59,514 nt of DNA, taken from positions 1 through 59,514 of the forward strand of contig BDUA01000011.1 of the NCBI GenBank assembly GCA_002897715.1, in the 5' to 3' direction. The stretch comes from a bacterium BMS3Abin01 (lineage in GTDB: Bacteria > Actinomycetota > Thermoleophilia > BMS3ABIN01). The translations under genes were made by a program, and so were the position numbers. The notes under the pieces are model-generated. The model saw only the letters and a list, made by a program, of their open reading frames with translations, did no database searches and was not told where the DNA came from. Shown piece by piece: positions 27,303 to 36,048 of the stretch (positions are counted from its first letter, which is position 1; each line of letters opens with the position of its first letter).

Positions 27303-27312
27303 TGATACAATA
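27303..27312. promoter_or_regulatory. Overlapping divergent -10 elements for dus and the ABC transporter
   Basis: Plus strand: extended -10 TGATACAAT (27303-27311), with the ABC gene ATG at 27321. Minus strand: TATTGT over 27307-27312, with the dus ATG 6 nt downstream. Start codons only 20 bp apart leave no room for leaders, so both messages may be leaderless. No good -35 elements were found. Confidence 0.4.
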
Positions 27313-27320
27313 CACCACAC

Positions 27321-28106
27321 ATGTCAGAGACGGTTATCCAAACCAATAATCTCACCAAAGAGTTTACCAAGCTCAGGGGGATATCGTCCCCCCGGAATTT
27401 TTTTGACAAGGTCTCCTTCACCGCGGTTAGGGGTATCAACCTCACCGTATCCCGAGGGGAGATCTTCGGACTGTTGGGTCCCAACGGCGCCGGCAAAACA
27501 ACGCTTACCAAGATGCTGTGCACCCTCATCCTTCCCAGCGACGGCAACGCCACTATCTGCGGCTACGACCTGGCCCGCCAGCAGGCGCAGGTGAAGGCAT
27601 CCATCGCCCTCATTTCCAGCGAGGAACGCAGTTTCTACTGGCGCCTTTCCGGCCGTCGGAACCTGGAGTTCTTCGCCGCCCTTTACGGGCTTTCCCGCAG
27701 ACGGACCCGGCAGAGAATACCCGAGGTGCTTGAGATAGTCGGCATGAGCGATGCCGCCGAACGACGTTTCCAGGAATATTCCACGGGGATGAAGCAGCGC
27801 ATGGCCCTGGCACGTGGCCTGCTGGCCGAACCCGATGTCTTTTTCATGGATGAGCCCACCAAGGGACTGGACCCGGTGGCCGTGAGGAACCTGCATGACT
27901 TCATCCGCAGCCAGCTGACCTCCCGGGGCAAGACCGTGATCCTGGCCACACACGACCTGGTGGAGGCTGAAGAGGTCTGCGACCGCGTCGGCATCATGCA
28001 GGGAGGCCGGATGAAGGCGGAGGGCAAGGTATCGGAGCTGGCCGGGGACGCCTCCCTGTCCGATTTCTTCCACAACCTGATAGCCGACCCGGAGAAAAAG
28101 TCGTGA
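27321..28106 (+). CDS. ABC-2 type exporter, ATP-binding protein
   Basis: 261 residues. Walker A LLGPNGAGKTT, signature YSTGMKQRMALARGLL, Walker B VFFMDEPTKGLDP and the switch LATHD. The N-terminus resembles the CcmA/DrrA group, which exports drugs, lipids or polysaccharides. The GTG of the permease gene overlaps the TGA stop, so the two subunits are translationally coupled. Substrate not predictable. It lies upstream of the sigma-54 regulon genes but has its own promoter. Confidence 0.92.
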   Translation: MSETVIQTNNLTKEFTKLRGISSPRNFFDKVSFTAVRGINLTVSRGEIFGLLGPNGAGKTTLTKMLCTLILPSDGNATICGYDLARQQAQVKASIALISSEERSFYWRLSGRRNLEFFAALYGLSRRRTRQRIPEVLEIVGMSDAAERRFQEYSTGMKQRMALARGLLAEPDVFFMDEPTKGLDPVAVRNLHDFIRSQLTSRGKTVILATHDLVEAEEVCDRVGIMQGGRMKAEGKVSELAGDASLSDFFHNLIADPEKKS

Positions 28107-28924
28107 CCCTGAGAAAACCCCAGGCGTTCCTGAAGAAGGACTTCCTGATGGAGACCAGCTACCGCTTCTCCTTCTTCCTGCAGTTCGGCGGGATCTTCTT
28201 CTCCGTGGTGATGTTCTATTTCGTATCCGAACTCATCGGCAGCGCCCCCTCGGTACAGCAGAGCCTGAGCCGCTACGGTGGCAACTACTTCTCCTTCGTG
28301 CTCATCGGCATCGCCTTCTCCAACTTCCTCTCCGTAGGCCTGGGGAGCTTTTCCAGCAGCATCAGGGGAGAGCAGATGATGGGGACGCTGGAGGCCATGC
28401 TGGTAACGCCGACGCGTCTGTCCACGATCATTATCTCCTCGTCGCAGTGGAGTTTCGCCTTTACCTCGCTGCGGGTGGGAATCTATCTATTGCTGGGAGG
28501 ATTGCTGTTCGGCGTCGACTTCGGCGATGCCAACGTGATACCGGCGCTTGCGGCGCTGCTGCTGACCGTGATCGCCTTCAGCAGTCTGGGTATTATCTCC
28601 GCCAGCTTCATCATGATCTTCAAGCGTGGTGACCCCATCGCCTGGCTCATCAGTAGCACGTCCACGCTGGTGGGAGGAGTCTTCTACCCCATCTCCATCC
28701 TGCCCGATTGGCTGCAGAAGCTGTCGTACCTGTTCCCCATAACATATTCCCTGGACGCTATCCGCCTGTCGCTGTTACAGGGTTACGGTTTTGCCAACCA
28801 GGAGGTTACCCGCGATCTGGCGGCTCTGGTAGTCTTCTCCGTCATCACTCTTCCTGTCAGCCTGGTAATCTTCCGCTACGCGGTGCGCCGCGCCAAGAAA
28901 GACGGAAGCCTGGCATATTATTAA
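28103..28924 (+). CDS. ABC-2 type exporter, permease
   Basis: 273 residues with six predicted membrane helices and the ABC2_membrane pattern. Signature-like stretches are GEQMMGTLEAMLVTPT after the second segment and SLGIISASFIMIFKRGDPIAWL with GGVFYPISILPDWLQ near the end. Partner of the preceding ATPase. The last residues are basic (RRAKKDGS), as expected for a cytoplasmic C-terminus. Confidence 0.9.
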   Translation: MTLRKPQAFLKKDFLMETSYRFSFFLQFGGIFFSVVMFYFVSELIGSAPSVQQSLSRYGGNYFSFVLIGIAFSNFLSVGLGSFSSSIRGEQMMGTLEAMLVTPTRLSTIIISSSQWSFAFTSLRVGIYLLLGGLLFGVDFGDANVIPALAALLLTVIAFSSLGIISASFIMIFKRGDPIAWLISSTSTLVGGVFYPISILPDWLQKLSYLFPITYSLDAIRLSLLQGYGFANQEVTRDLAALVVFSVITLPVSLVIFRYAVRRAKKDGSLAYY

Positions 28925-28930
28925 GAAACC

Positions 28931-28968
28931 GTAAAGTTTTCGTAACACCCGGTTAAGTATCTGTTAAA
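28931..28968 (+). promoter_or_regulatory. Four direct GTWAAN repeats spaced 10-11 bp
   Basis: GTAAAG (28931), GTAACA (28942), GTTAAG (28952), GTTAAA (28963), at one helical-turn intervals. This layout resembles binding sites of OmpR/PhoB-type response regulators. It is directly upstream of the rpoN promoter. Confidence 0.4.
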
Positions 28969-29013
28969 CGGACACAATGACTGTTTAACAGCCCCCCGTT
29001 CTGGAGTTACAAT
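28961..29013 (+). promoter_or_regulatory. rpoN promoter with a perfect 9-bp inverted repeat over the -35
   Basis: CTGTTAAAC (28961-28969) and GTTTAACAG (28983-28991) form a perfect inverted repeat. The right arm contains TTAACA (28985-28990), which with a 17-bp spacer and TACAAT (29008-29013) makes a good housekeeping promoter. A protein bound to the repeat would cover the -35. Confidence 0.55.
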
Positions 29014-29079
29014 AGAGAAAGCATAACCGGGAGCCGGCCCCGTGTCCCCCACACGACAGGCTCGTTACACATCAGCTAT

Positions 29080-30456
29080 ATGCCAAAAGCCCATATCAAG
29101 CAGAGCCCCATGCTTACCGTCCGGCAGAGGACTGTCCTGGCGCCCCAGCTTTATCAGGGGCTCAAGGTGCTACGCATGGGCGCCGCAGAGCTGCAGCAGC
29201 TCATCCAGAGCGAGCTGAACGAGAACCCGGTACTCGAACTCCCCGAGCCCGTCGACACTGGCTTAACAGCGGAATCCCAGCCCTACCGGGAGCTTTGGAA
29301 TGAATATGCCGGGGCTAACCGCATCCATGGCTCCAACAGACAGGGTGAGACGACGCCCCACCCCAACCCGGTAGAGCTGACTGCCAGCCCCACCACCCTG
29401 GCGGAGCATCTGGGCGTTCAACTCGAGCTTCAGGATCTTGCCGAGGCTGAGAACCGCATCGGCAGAGCGATCATCGGCAGCCTCGATGACAACGGCTACC
29501 TGCGCGATTCCATAGCGTCCCTGTCGGAGACTACCAGCGAACCTCCCGGCGAGGTAGAGAAGGTGCTGGCGGTCATCCAGGGTTTCGACCCCCCGGGCAT
29601 CGCCGCCAGGAGCCTGGAGGAATGCCTGCTCAACCAGATGGACCCGGGTGATGCCCAGGGCCTGCCGGGAAGGATCGTCAGACATTGCCTGCCGCAGCTG
29701 GGACGCGGCTCCATCGGCAGTATCGTCCGCATGTTGTCCGAGAACCGTTACCGCGTTGAATACGCGATAGCGCTGATACGCCGTCTCTGCCCTTCGCCCG
29801 GATCGCAGTTCGACACCAGCCCGCCCGCCGGTGCCGCCATCCCTGATGTCTTCATCAGGAAGTCAGGCGATAGCTGGGCTATACTGACCAATCGCGAGAT
29901 CACGCCCTCGCTGAGCATAAGCCGTGATTGTGAACGGCTGGTGGAAAAGCTGGCGGACGCCGATGCCAGGGAGTACATCCAGGCCAAAAGTGAACGGGCA
30001 CGCCAGCTTATCAAGGATGTGAACCAGCGCCGTCTCACGCTCACCCGGGTAGCGCGCGCCATCGCCAACGCCCAGGAGGAATTCTTCGAGAAGGGAAGGG
30101 ACAGCCTCAAGCCGATGAACCTGGATGACATCGCCCGTGTCCTGGACGTCAACCCTTCTACCGTCAGCCGCGCCATCCAGGGTAAATACATGAGCACCCC
30201 CTTCGGCATCTTCGAGTTCAAATTCTTCTTCTCTACCGGTTACGCTGTCGCCTCCGGACCGGACCTCTCGGCCACGGCGCTGAAGGAGCGGCTGAAGAAG
30301 ATGATCGCCGCCGAGGACGGCAGGCGCCCCCTGTCCGACCAGAAGCTGGCCGACGCGTTAAAAAGGGAGAGTATCAGTATCTCGCGGCGGACAGTGACCA
30401 AGTATCGTGAGGAGCTGGGCCTGCCGGCCTCCTGGCAGAGGAAGAGTTCCGCATGA
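29080..30456 (+). CDS. rpoN: RNA polymerase sigma-54 factor
   Basis: 458 residues. N-terminal Gln/Leu-rich activator-interacting region (QSPMLTVRQRTVLAPQLYQGLKVLRM, ELQQLIQSELNENPVLE), central core-binding region with FDPPGIAARSLEECL, an HTH (MNLDDIARVLDVNPSTVSRAIQGKYMSTPFGIFEFKFFFSTG) and the C-terminal RpoN box SRRTVTKYREELGLP. All regions are present and the length is normal. It overlaps the next gene, a histidine kinase, by 4 bp. It directs transcription from -24/-12 promoters, one of which lies at 35.92 kb in this window. Confidence 0.97.
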   Translation: MPKAHIKQSPMLTVRQRTVLAPQLYQGLKVLRMGAAELQQLIQSELNENPVLELPEPVDTGLTAESQPYRELWNEYAGANRIHGSNRQGETTPHPNPVELTASPTTLAEHLGVQLELQDLAEAENRIGRAIIGSLDDNGYLRDSIASLSETTSEPPGEVEKVLAVIQGFDPPGIAARSLEECLLNQMDPGDAQGLPGRIVRHCLPQLGRGSIGSIVRMLSENRYRVEYAIALIRRLCPSPGSQFDTSPPAGAAIPDVFIRKSGDSWAILTNREITPSLSISRDCERLVEKLADADAREYIQAKSERARQLIKDVNQRRLTLTRVARAIANAQEEFFEKGRDSLKPMNLDDIARVLDVNPSTVSRAIQGKYMSTPFGIFEFKFFFSTGYAVASGPDLSATALKERLKKMIAAEDGRRPLSDQKLADALKRESISISRRTVTKYREELGLPASWQRKSSA

Positions 30457-31988
30457 GCGATTCCACGCGGGAGAATACTGATAACCGCTTCCGGCAACCG
30501 CTGGCGGCGGTGACCCGTGGCCAGATCCGCGACATTATACTGATAGTCACCGTCACCGCCCTGATCACCTACTTCCATAACTGGCCGCCGCATATTGGTA
30601 TCATCCCTTCGGAGTCGCTGCATATCCTGCTGCGACGCCTGTATTACATACCGATAATCTACGCCGCCTTCCGTTTCGGCATCAAGGGCGGTCTGCTGAC
30701 TTCACTCACCATCACCGCCCTGTTCGCACCGCACGCGGCCAGGTCCATGGGCGGGCTGTTCAAGGGGGCGGCCGTCGATAACTTCTTCGACCTGCTCATC
30801 TACAACGTGGTAGCCATCACCACGGGCATGGTGGTCGACGACAAGCGCCGTCAGGCGCAGCGATACCAGGAAACGCTTAAACTGAACCGGGAGATAGAGG
30901 AGCGGGAAACGGCCCTGCGGCAGATAAAGGCTTATACTGACAGCATCCTGAGCAGTATCAGCAGCGGCGTCATCTCTCTGGACCGCCGGGGTAATATCGT
31001 CACCGCCAACCCGGAGGCGATGCGGATACTGGGACGGAAGGAGAGCGAGCTGGTGGGCTTCCCGCTGGAAAAAATATTCAGAAACCAGGAACGGCTGGTA
31101 CTGGCGGCGCGGCGCATTCTCAACGGAGAACAACAGCGCGCCACCATGGAGGCCGAGCTGGCCGGTGAAGGACAGGTGCTTACGGTCGCCATCCGTATCA
31201 CGCCACATCTGAGCCGGGGTGAAACCGTAGGTATTGTGATCACCATCGAGGATCTTACCGAGGTCAAGAACCTGACGGAACAACTTATGCGGGCGGATAA
31301 ACTTTCAGGTCTGGGTGAACTGGTGGCCGGCGTCGCCCACGAGGTACGCAACCCCCTGGGCGTCATCAGGGCCAGCGTCCAGATGATGGAAAAGGAGATG
31401 GAGACCGGTTGCAAGTCCTCGGAGCTGACCCACGTCATGTTACAGGAGATCGACCGGCTGGACGCGGTAGTGAAGGCTCTGCTGGATTTCGGCCGGCCCT
31501 CGAAGTCCCAGTTCGAACGGATCGACGTGCAGCAGTCGCTGGAAGAGGTAATCCTGCTTACCCGCCAGTTCGCCCTCCAGCAGCAAGTGGGGGTGAGTCG
31601 TAATTTCGCCGAGGACCTGCCGGCACTGTGGGCTGATGACGATCAATTGAAGCAGGTCTTCGTCAATCTGATATCCAATGCCATACAGGCCATGCCCGAC
31701 GGGGGGAGACTGAGCATCTCCGTGTACACGGAAGGTGGCTTCATCAAGATCTCCTTCGCCGACAGCGGCACCGGCATTTCCACGGAAACAAGGGAACGTA
31801 TCTTCGATCCATTCTTCACCACGCGTGCCGGTGGCAGCGGTCTGGGACTTTCCATCGTCCATCGTATCGTCGATGCCCATAACGGTTATATGCAGGTCGG
31901 GAGCAGGGTCGGTACCGGTAGTACCTTTACCGTCAGCCTGCCGCTGATAAAGAGAGGAGAACGACCCGAGGTGGAGATCAATGCCTGA
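30453..31988 (+). CDS. NtrB-like membrane sensor histidine kinase with PAS domain
   Basis: 511 residues. Membrane segments lie at about 25-130. A PAS domain covers about 160-270 (ILSSISSGVISLDRRGNIVTANPEAMRILG). The HisKA box is GVAHEVRNPLG, with the phospho-accepting His about residue 296. The catalytic ATPase domain has NLISNAIQAM (N box), DSGTGIS (G1) and GGSGLGLSIVHRI (G2). Overlaps at both ends tie it to rpoN and the NtrC-like gene as one unit. The signal is unknown; the membrane part is not a recognised ligand-binding domain. Confidence 0.93.
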   Translation: MSDSTRENTDNRFRQPLAAVTRGQIRDIILIVTVTALITYFHNWPPHIGIIPSESLHILLRRLYYIPIIYAAFRFGIKGGLLTSLTITALFAPHAARSMGGLFKGAAVDNFFDLLIYNVVAITTGMVVDDKRRQAQRYQETLKLNREIEERETALRQIKAYTDSILSSISSGVISLDRRGNIVTANPEAMRILGRKESELVGFPLEKIFRNQERLVLAARRILNGEQQRATMEAELAGEGQVLTVAIRITPHLSRGETVGIVITIEDLTEVKNLTEQLMRADKLSGLGELVAGVAHEVRNPLGVIRASVQMMEKEMETGCKSSELTHVMLQEIDRLDAVVKALLDFGRPSKSQFERIDVQQSLEEVILLTRQFALQQQVGVSRNFAEDLPALWADDDQLKQVFVNLISNAIQAMPDGGRLSISVYTEGGFIKISFADSGTGISTETRERIFDPFFTTRAGGSGLGLSIVHRIVDAHNGYMQVGSRVGTGSTFTVSLPLIKRGERPEVEINA

Positions 31989-33324
31989 TACTATTCTTCT
32001 GGTAGATGATGAGGAAAACATGCGTTTCGTGGTGGCGCGGGCCCTTTCAAGCGACGGGTACGGTATCCGCGAAGCATCGTCCGGAAAGGAAGCTCTCATC
32101 CAGGTTGAAGCGGAATCGCCGGACCTGGTGATCCTCGACCAGCGCATGCAGGGAATGGATGGTATCCAGACCCTGACGGAGATCAAGCAGGATAACCCGG
32201 ATCTGCCGGTGATCATGCTCACCGCCCACGGTAACGTGGAGAACGCGGTTCAGGCGATGAAGGCCGGGGCCGTTGAATACCTCACCAAGCCCTTTGATAT
32301 CGAGGAGCTCAAGCTTGTCGTACGGAAGGCACTGCGGGTCAGCCGTCTGGTACGGCAGGTGGATTACCTGCGTAGCGAGCTGGACCGCGACTACGATACC
32401 GGCGGCATCATCGGCAACAGTCCCCAGATGCACGACGTCCTGGACACCGTCTCCCGCGTCGCTCCCTCGGACGCCACAGTAATCATCTACGGCGAGAGCG
32501 GGACGGGCAAGGAACTGATCGCAAAGGCCATCCACGAGAACAGTTCACGCCGGGACCGGGCCTTCATCCAGTTGAGTTGCGCCGCCCTGCCGGAGACGCT
32601 GCTGGAGAGCGAACTGTTCGGCTACGAGAAGGGAGCGTTTACCGGAGCCACGGGAGCCAAACCGGGGCGGTTCGAGTTGGCCGACGGCGGCAGCCTGTTC
32701 CTCGATGAGATCGGTGACATCACTCTGGCGGTCCAGGTGAAACTGTTGCGTGTGCTGGAGCAAAAAACATTCGAGCGGCTGGGCGGCTCCAAGACCGTCG
32801 ATGTCGACGTGAGGCTGATCGGCGCCACCAACCGTGACCTGCCGACGATGGTACGCGATGGAGAATTCCGCGAAGACCTGTTTTACCGCCTGAATGTCAT
32901 CCCCATCAACATGCCACCGCTACGGAACCGAAAAGACGACATCCGGCTGCTGGTGAACCACTTCATGAAACGCTACGCGCCGGACAAGGAGCTTTCGGAC
33001 AAAGCGCTGCGCCTGCTGGCCGAATACTCCTGGCCGGGAAACGTACGCGAGTTGCAGAATACTATCGAACGGGCGTCGATACTCTGCCGCAACCGGGAGA
33101 TCCGGGTCGATGACCTGCCGGAAGAGATAAGCCACAGCCGTCCTCTTTCCTGTGGCTCCTTCAAGCTGCCCCCGGACGGCATCGCCCTCGAACAGGTGGA
33201 GCAGGAGCTGATATCACAGGCGCTGGAGCGTACCGGAGGGAACAAGACACGCGCAGCGGAACTACTGGGCATAAGCAGACATACGCTGCTTTACCGTCTC
33301 GACAAGTTCGGAATCGGCAATTGA
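31981..33324 (+). CDS. Sigma-54-dependent response regulator, NtrC family
   Basis: 447 residues. Receiver domain 1-120 with the phospho-accepting Asp53 (VILDQRM) and the Lys of LTKPFD. AAA+ domain with Walker A GESGTGKE (171-178), the sigma-54-contact loop GAFTGA (218-223) and Walker B LFLDEIGD. Fis-type HTH at the C-terminus (GNKTRAAELLGISRHTLLYRLDKFG). It is the enhancer-binding activator expected to be phosphorylated by the preceding kinase and to open sigma-54 promoters. Start overlaps the kinase stop by 8 bp. Confidence 0.96.
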   Translation: MPDTILLVDDEENMRFVVARALSSDGYGIREASSGKEALIQVEAESPDLVILDQRMQGMDGIQTLTEIKQDNPDLPVIMLTAHGNVENAVQAMKAGAVEYLTKPFDIEELKLVVRKALRVSRLVRQVDYLRSELDRDYDTGGIIGNSPQMHDVLDTVSRVAPSDATVIIYGESGTGKELIAKAIHENSSRRDRAFIQLSCAALPETLLESELFGYEKGAFTGATGAKPGRFELADGGSLFLDEIGDITLAVQVKLLRVLEQKTFERLGGSKTVDVDVRLIGATNRDLPTMVRDGEFREDLFYRLNVIPINMPPLRNRKDDIRLLVNHFMKRYAPDKELSDKALRLLAEYSWPGNVRELQNTIERASILCRNREIRVDDLPEEISHSRPLSCGSFKLPPDGIALEQVEQELISQALERTGGNKTRAAELLGISRHTLLYRLDKFGIGN

Positions 33325-33424
33325 ACTTCTTGCATCAACTGAATGACAGTTGTATCCTGACAAATAGTCTTATATATATCATGTATCGTTTATCTCCCTC
33401 CGCAAAGCGGTCGAAAGAGAACTT
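33325..33424. other. Short AT-rich gap before the ABC permease gene
   Basis: 100 bp. CAACTG-5nt-CAGTTG hairpin at 33336-33352 follows the NtrC-like stop by 11 bp without a U-tract. AT-rich TATATATAT follows and may serve as a -10 region. No sigma-54 element with correct spacing was found. Confidence 0.35.
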
Positions 33425-34627
33425 ATGAAACGGCTCGGACTCCTTTACCTGGCAGCACAGAACCTCAGACGCAAACCCTTCAGAAGCTTTGTGACCATTG
33501 CCATCGTGGCGATCGCCGCCGGCACCCTGTTCTCGGCCACACTGCTGATCAGTAGTGTCAACCGCAGCCTCGAGGTCGGCATGGAACGGCTGGGCGCCGA
33601 TATCCTGGTGGTGCCGGAGGGTTCACAGGAATCCGGCGAGGCGGCCCTGATTACCGGAGTCCCCACCAGCTTTTACATGGAACGGTCGGTGGCCGATCAG
33701 GTTGCCGCAGTACAGGGGGTGGACCAGGTCTCTCCCCAGCTGTTCATCGAATCCCTTATCTCCTCCGCCTGTTGCACGGGCCACGTGCAACTGGTGGGTT
33801 ATGACCCGGATACGGACTTCGTTATAACGCCCTGGCTCGAGCAGAACGTCGACAAGCCTCTGGATCGTGATGATGTGGTCATCGGCTCGCTGATACTCGC
33901 CAATAAGGGTGAGACGGTGAAGTTCTACGGGCATGACTTCAATGTAGTAGGCATACTGGACGCCACCGGCATGGGCGCCGACGAGAGCGTGTTCATGACC
34001 CTGGATGCCGCCTACGCCATGGCGGACGAGTCGGCCCAAGACGCGGCCACGGCCCTTGAGCTGCAGCCCGGCCAGATCTCGTCGGTGCTGGTAAGGGTAG
34101 CGCCGGGGACCACCATCGAGCAGGTGGCGCAACGCATCAAGACCAGCGTACCGGGCACCCTGGCCATTACCGCCAACGAACTGAGCCGTTCAGTTACCGA
34201 CCGGCTCTCGGGTTTCCTCAAAGGCTTTATCGTGCTCGATATCATCGTCTGGATTATGGCCCTGCTTACCATCGCCGCCATCTTTTCCATGATCGTCAAT
34301 GAACGCCAGCGGGAGATCGGCCTGTTGAGAGCCATGGGCGGCAAACGTGGGTATATCTTCCGCCTGATGACTACCGAAGCGATACTGCTTACCGCCGCCG
34401 GCGGCCTGACAGGCGTCCTCCTCGGCGGCGCGGGAATGTTCATCTTCCGCGCAGTGATCACCGCCAGCCTGGGTATCCCCTACCTCTGGCCACCACTGTG
34501 GTTCTTCGCGTTACTGGTACTGGGCACACTGTTTCTCTCAGTGGTAAGCGGCGTGGTGGCGTCCCTTTATCCGGCGATAAGCTCCAGTCGCCTCGAACCC
34601 TATGCCGCCATACGAAAGGGAGAGTGA
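33425..34627 (+). CDS. ABC transporter permease, FtsX/MacB-LolC type
   Basis: 400 residues. One N-terminal membrane helix (about 20-42), a large extracytoplasmic MacB_PCD-like domain (about 45-265), then three C-terminal helices with the FtsX core (ERQREIGLLRAMGGKRGYIFRLM). The external domain has an unusual adjacent Cys pair (SACCTG). Family members act as mechanotransmission exporters for peptides, antibiotics or lipoproteins rather than as channels. The ATPase gene follows 10 bp downstream. Confidence 0.9.
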   Translation: MKRLGLLYLAAQNLRRKPFRSFVTIAIVAIAAGTLFSATLLISSVNRSLEVGMERLGADILVVPEGSQESGEAALITGVPTSFYMERSVADQVAAVQGVDQVSPQLFIESLISSACCTGHVQLVGYDPDTDFVITPWLEQNVDKPLDRDDVVIGSLILANKGETVKFYGHDFNVVGILDATGMGADESVFMTLDAAYAMADESAQDAATALELQPGQISSVLVRVAPGTTIEQVAQRIKTSVPGTLAITANELSRSVTDRLSGFLKGFIVLDIIVWIMALLTIAAIFSMIVNERQREIGLLRAMGGKRGYIFRLMTTEAILLTAAGGLTGVLLGGAGMFIFRAVITASLGIPYLWPPLWFFALLVLGTLFLSVVSGVVASLYPAISSSRLEPYAAIRKGE

Positions 34628-34637
34628 CGGCAATACC

Positions 34638-35324
34638 ATGTCAGACAAAATAATTTCGCTAAAGGGTGTGAGCAAGACCTATAAGGTAGGCCCCAGCACG
34701 GTACGAGCCGTTGACAACGCCGTCCTGGAGATCGAGCGGGGGCGCATGGTGGCCATAGTCGGTCATTCCGGCAGCGGCAAAACTACGCTGCTCAGCCTGA
34801 TCGGCGGTCTTACCAAACCAACATCGGGAAACGTACTGTTGAACGGCACCGACATCTGGGCCATCTCGGATAACGAGCTGTCGGTACTGAGGAACAAGAT
34901 GATCGGCTTCTCCTTCCAGTTCGCCAGCCTCATCCCCACACTCAACGTCTACGATAACGTGAGATTGCCCTCCACCTTCGACGGAGCGCCTCCGGTCAGG
35001 GAGGACCGGGCCCAGGATCTGCTGGAAATGGTGGGGTTGGGGGATCGGGGCAATTCTTTTCCGGCCCACCTCTCAGGCGGTGAACAGCGGCGGGTGGCGC
35101 TGGCCCGTACCCTGATGAACGAGCCGCAACTCATCCTCGCCGACGAGCCCACCGGTGACCTGGACGAGGATACAGAGGGCGAGATCCTGGATATCCTCAG
35201 GAAGATCAACGCCGGAGGTGCTACTATAATACTCGTAACCCACTCGCGAGCGGTCGCTTCACAGGCGGAATATGAGCTGCGGATGGACAAGGGTCACCTC
35301 TCTGAGAAACCTGCTGAATTCTGA
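34638..35324 (+). CDS. ABC transporter ATP-binding protein, MacB/LolD type
   Basis: 228 residues from the ATG at 34638, which gives the usual family length; an in-frame ATG at 34602 lies inside the permease gene. Walker A GHSGSGKTTLL, signature LSGGEQRRVALART, Walker B LILADEPTGDLDEDT, switch VTHS. Partner of the preceding permease. Typical substrates of the family include antimicrobial peptides and outer-surface lipids. The position just upstream of a PqqD-like gene makes peptide export or immunity one possibility. Confidence 0.93.
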   Translation: MSDKIISLKGVSKTYKVGPSTVRAVDNAVLEIERGRMVAIVGHSGSGKTTLLSLIGGLTKPTSGNVLLNGTDIWAISDNELSVLRNKMIGFSFQFASLIPTLNVYDNVRLPSTFDGAPPVREDRAQDLLEMVGLGDRGNSFPAHLSGGEQRRVALARTLMNEPQLILADEPTGDLDEDTEGEILDILRKINAGGATIILVTHSRAVASQAEYELRMDKGHLSEKPAEF

Positions 35325-35335
35325 AAGGGGTAGGA

Positions 35336-35653
35336 ATGAGACGCAACCTCACCTTCATCATTCTGACTTTGATGCTGTCAGCCTGGCTGCTGACCGCCGT
35401 CGGCTGCGGCGACGAACAGGGCTCCATCAACAAGGAAGTCCACGGACAGATCACCAACGGCATGACTATGGACGAAGTGGACGCGGTCGCCGGTCAGCCG
35501 GAGCGTTCTCACAGCATCGGCTCCGCTCAGAACCCCCAGATATTCTGGTATTACAACAAATCCGAAGGCGAAGGTTTCGTCCGGGTTGTATTCGAGGATG
35601 GCAAGGTGACCACCGTCTCCCCTTACGACGAGAGCATCACCCCCGAATCCTGA
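35336..35653 (+). CDS. Small lipoprotein, SmpA/OmlA (BamE)-like fold
   Basis: 105 residues. Signal sequence with lipobox LTAVGC (Cys about 23). The mature part has the BamE/SmpA pattern: QITNGMTMDEVDAVAGQPERS followed by FWYYNK and FVRVVFEDGKVTTVS. Such small beta domains bind partner proteins in many lipoproteins. It lies 11 bp after the ABC ATPase gene and probably belongs to that operon. Specific role unknown. Confidence 0.75.
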   Translation: MRRNLTFIILTLMLSAWLLTAVGCGDEQGSINKEVHGQITNGMTMDEVDAVAGQPERSHSIGSAQNPQIFWYYNKSEGEGFVRVVFEDGKVTTVSPYDESITPES

Positions 35654-35746
35654 CCTAAATAAAACCACCCGGCGCTGATCCCTCCCGGATACCGAGGTGC
35701 GGACAATATTATCAACGCTAATTATGACGTCCCGGCTTGGTCAGAG

Positions 35747-35762
35747 TGTAGCATATGGTACA
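35747..35762. promoter_or_regulatory. Candidate activator (enhancer) site
   Basis: TGTAGCATATGGTACA, a 16-bp inverted repeat broken only by a G-G pair, about 160 bp upstream of the -24 element. This is a typical distance for NtrC-type enhancers. A weaker AGT-N10-ACT palindrome sits at 35809-35824. Confidence 0.35.
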
Positions 35763-35919
35763 TCAAGAGTAGGATACGGCTCAATGACAGCGACCCACCA
35801 TTGCCCTCAGTGGTATATATTACTCAGCTTAAACCGTCATTTCCCCTGATTGCAGGCTTCATTCAGGACAAAGGGCCTACAACCCGTATCATTCAACCTT
35901 TTTTAGCTTTTTCCCGAAC

Positions 35920-35936
35920 TTGGCAAGTTCTTTGCT
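35920..35936 (+). promoter_or_regulatory. Sigma-54 (-24/-12) promoter
   Basis: TTGGCAAGTTCTTTGCT. GG and GC are separated by exactly 10 nt, and only one base (A for C after TTGGCA) departs from the TTGGCACG-N4-TTGCT consensus. Transcription should start near 35948, giving a ~148-nt leader before the PqqD-like gene. Confidence 0.7.
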
Positions 35937-35992
35937 GTATATATATATGAAAAGCCTTGATCCCATACTAAAACCCTCTTTCTAACGGTTTG

Positions 35993-36048
35993 GGAAAGCT
36001 GGCTTTCCACTTTTCCGGGGCCTGCCTGTGACGGCAGGCGGGCCCCCG
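35993..36048 (+). promoter_or_regulatory. Two-hairpin leader upstream of the PqqD-like gene
   Basis: Hairpin 1: GGAAAG-CTGG-CTTTCC (35993-36008). Hairpin 2: GGGGCCTGCC pairing with GGCAGGC and GCCCC across TGTGAC, with a small bulge (36016-36048). A Shine-Dalgarno (AAAGGAG) follows about 30 nt later. It does not match any riboswitch class I know; a role in mRNA stability or attenuation is possible. Confidence 0.4.

Noticed and set aside
33315-33333. Sigma-54-like GGCA...TTGCAT at the end of the NtrC-like gene
   Set aside because: The spacing between GG and GC is 14 nt, incompatible with sigma-54.
35949-35987. Short frame MKSLDPILKPSF downstream of the sigma-54 promoter
   Set aside because: It begins at about the predicted transcription start without a ribosome site and is only 12 codons.
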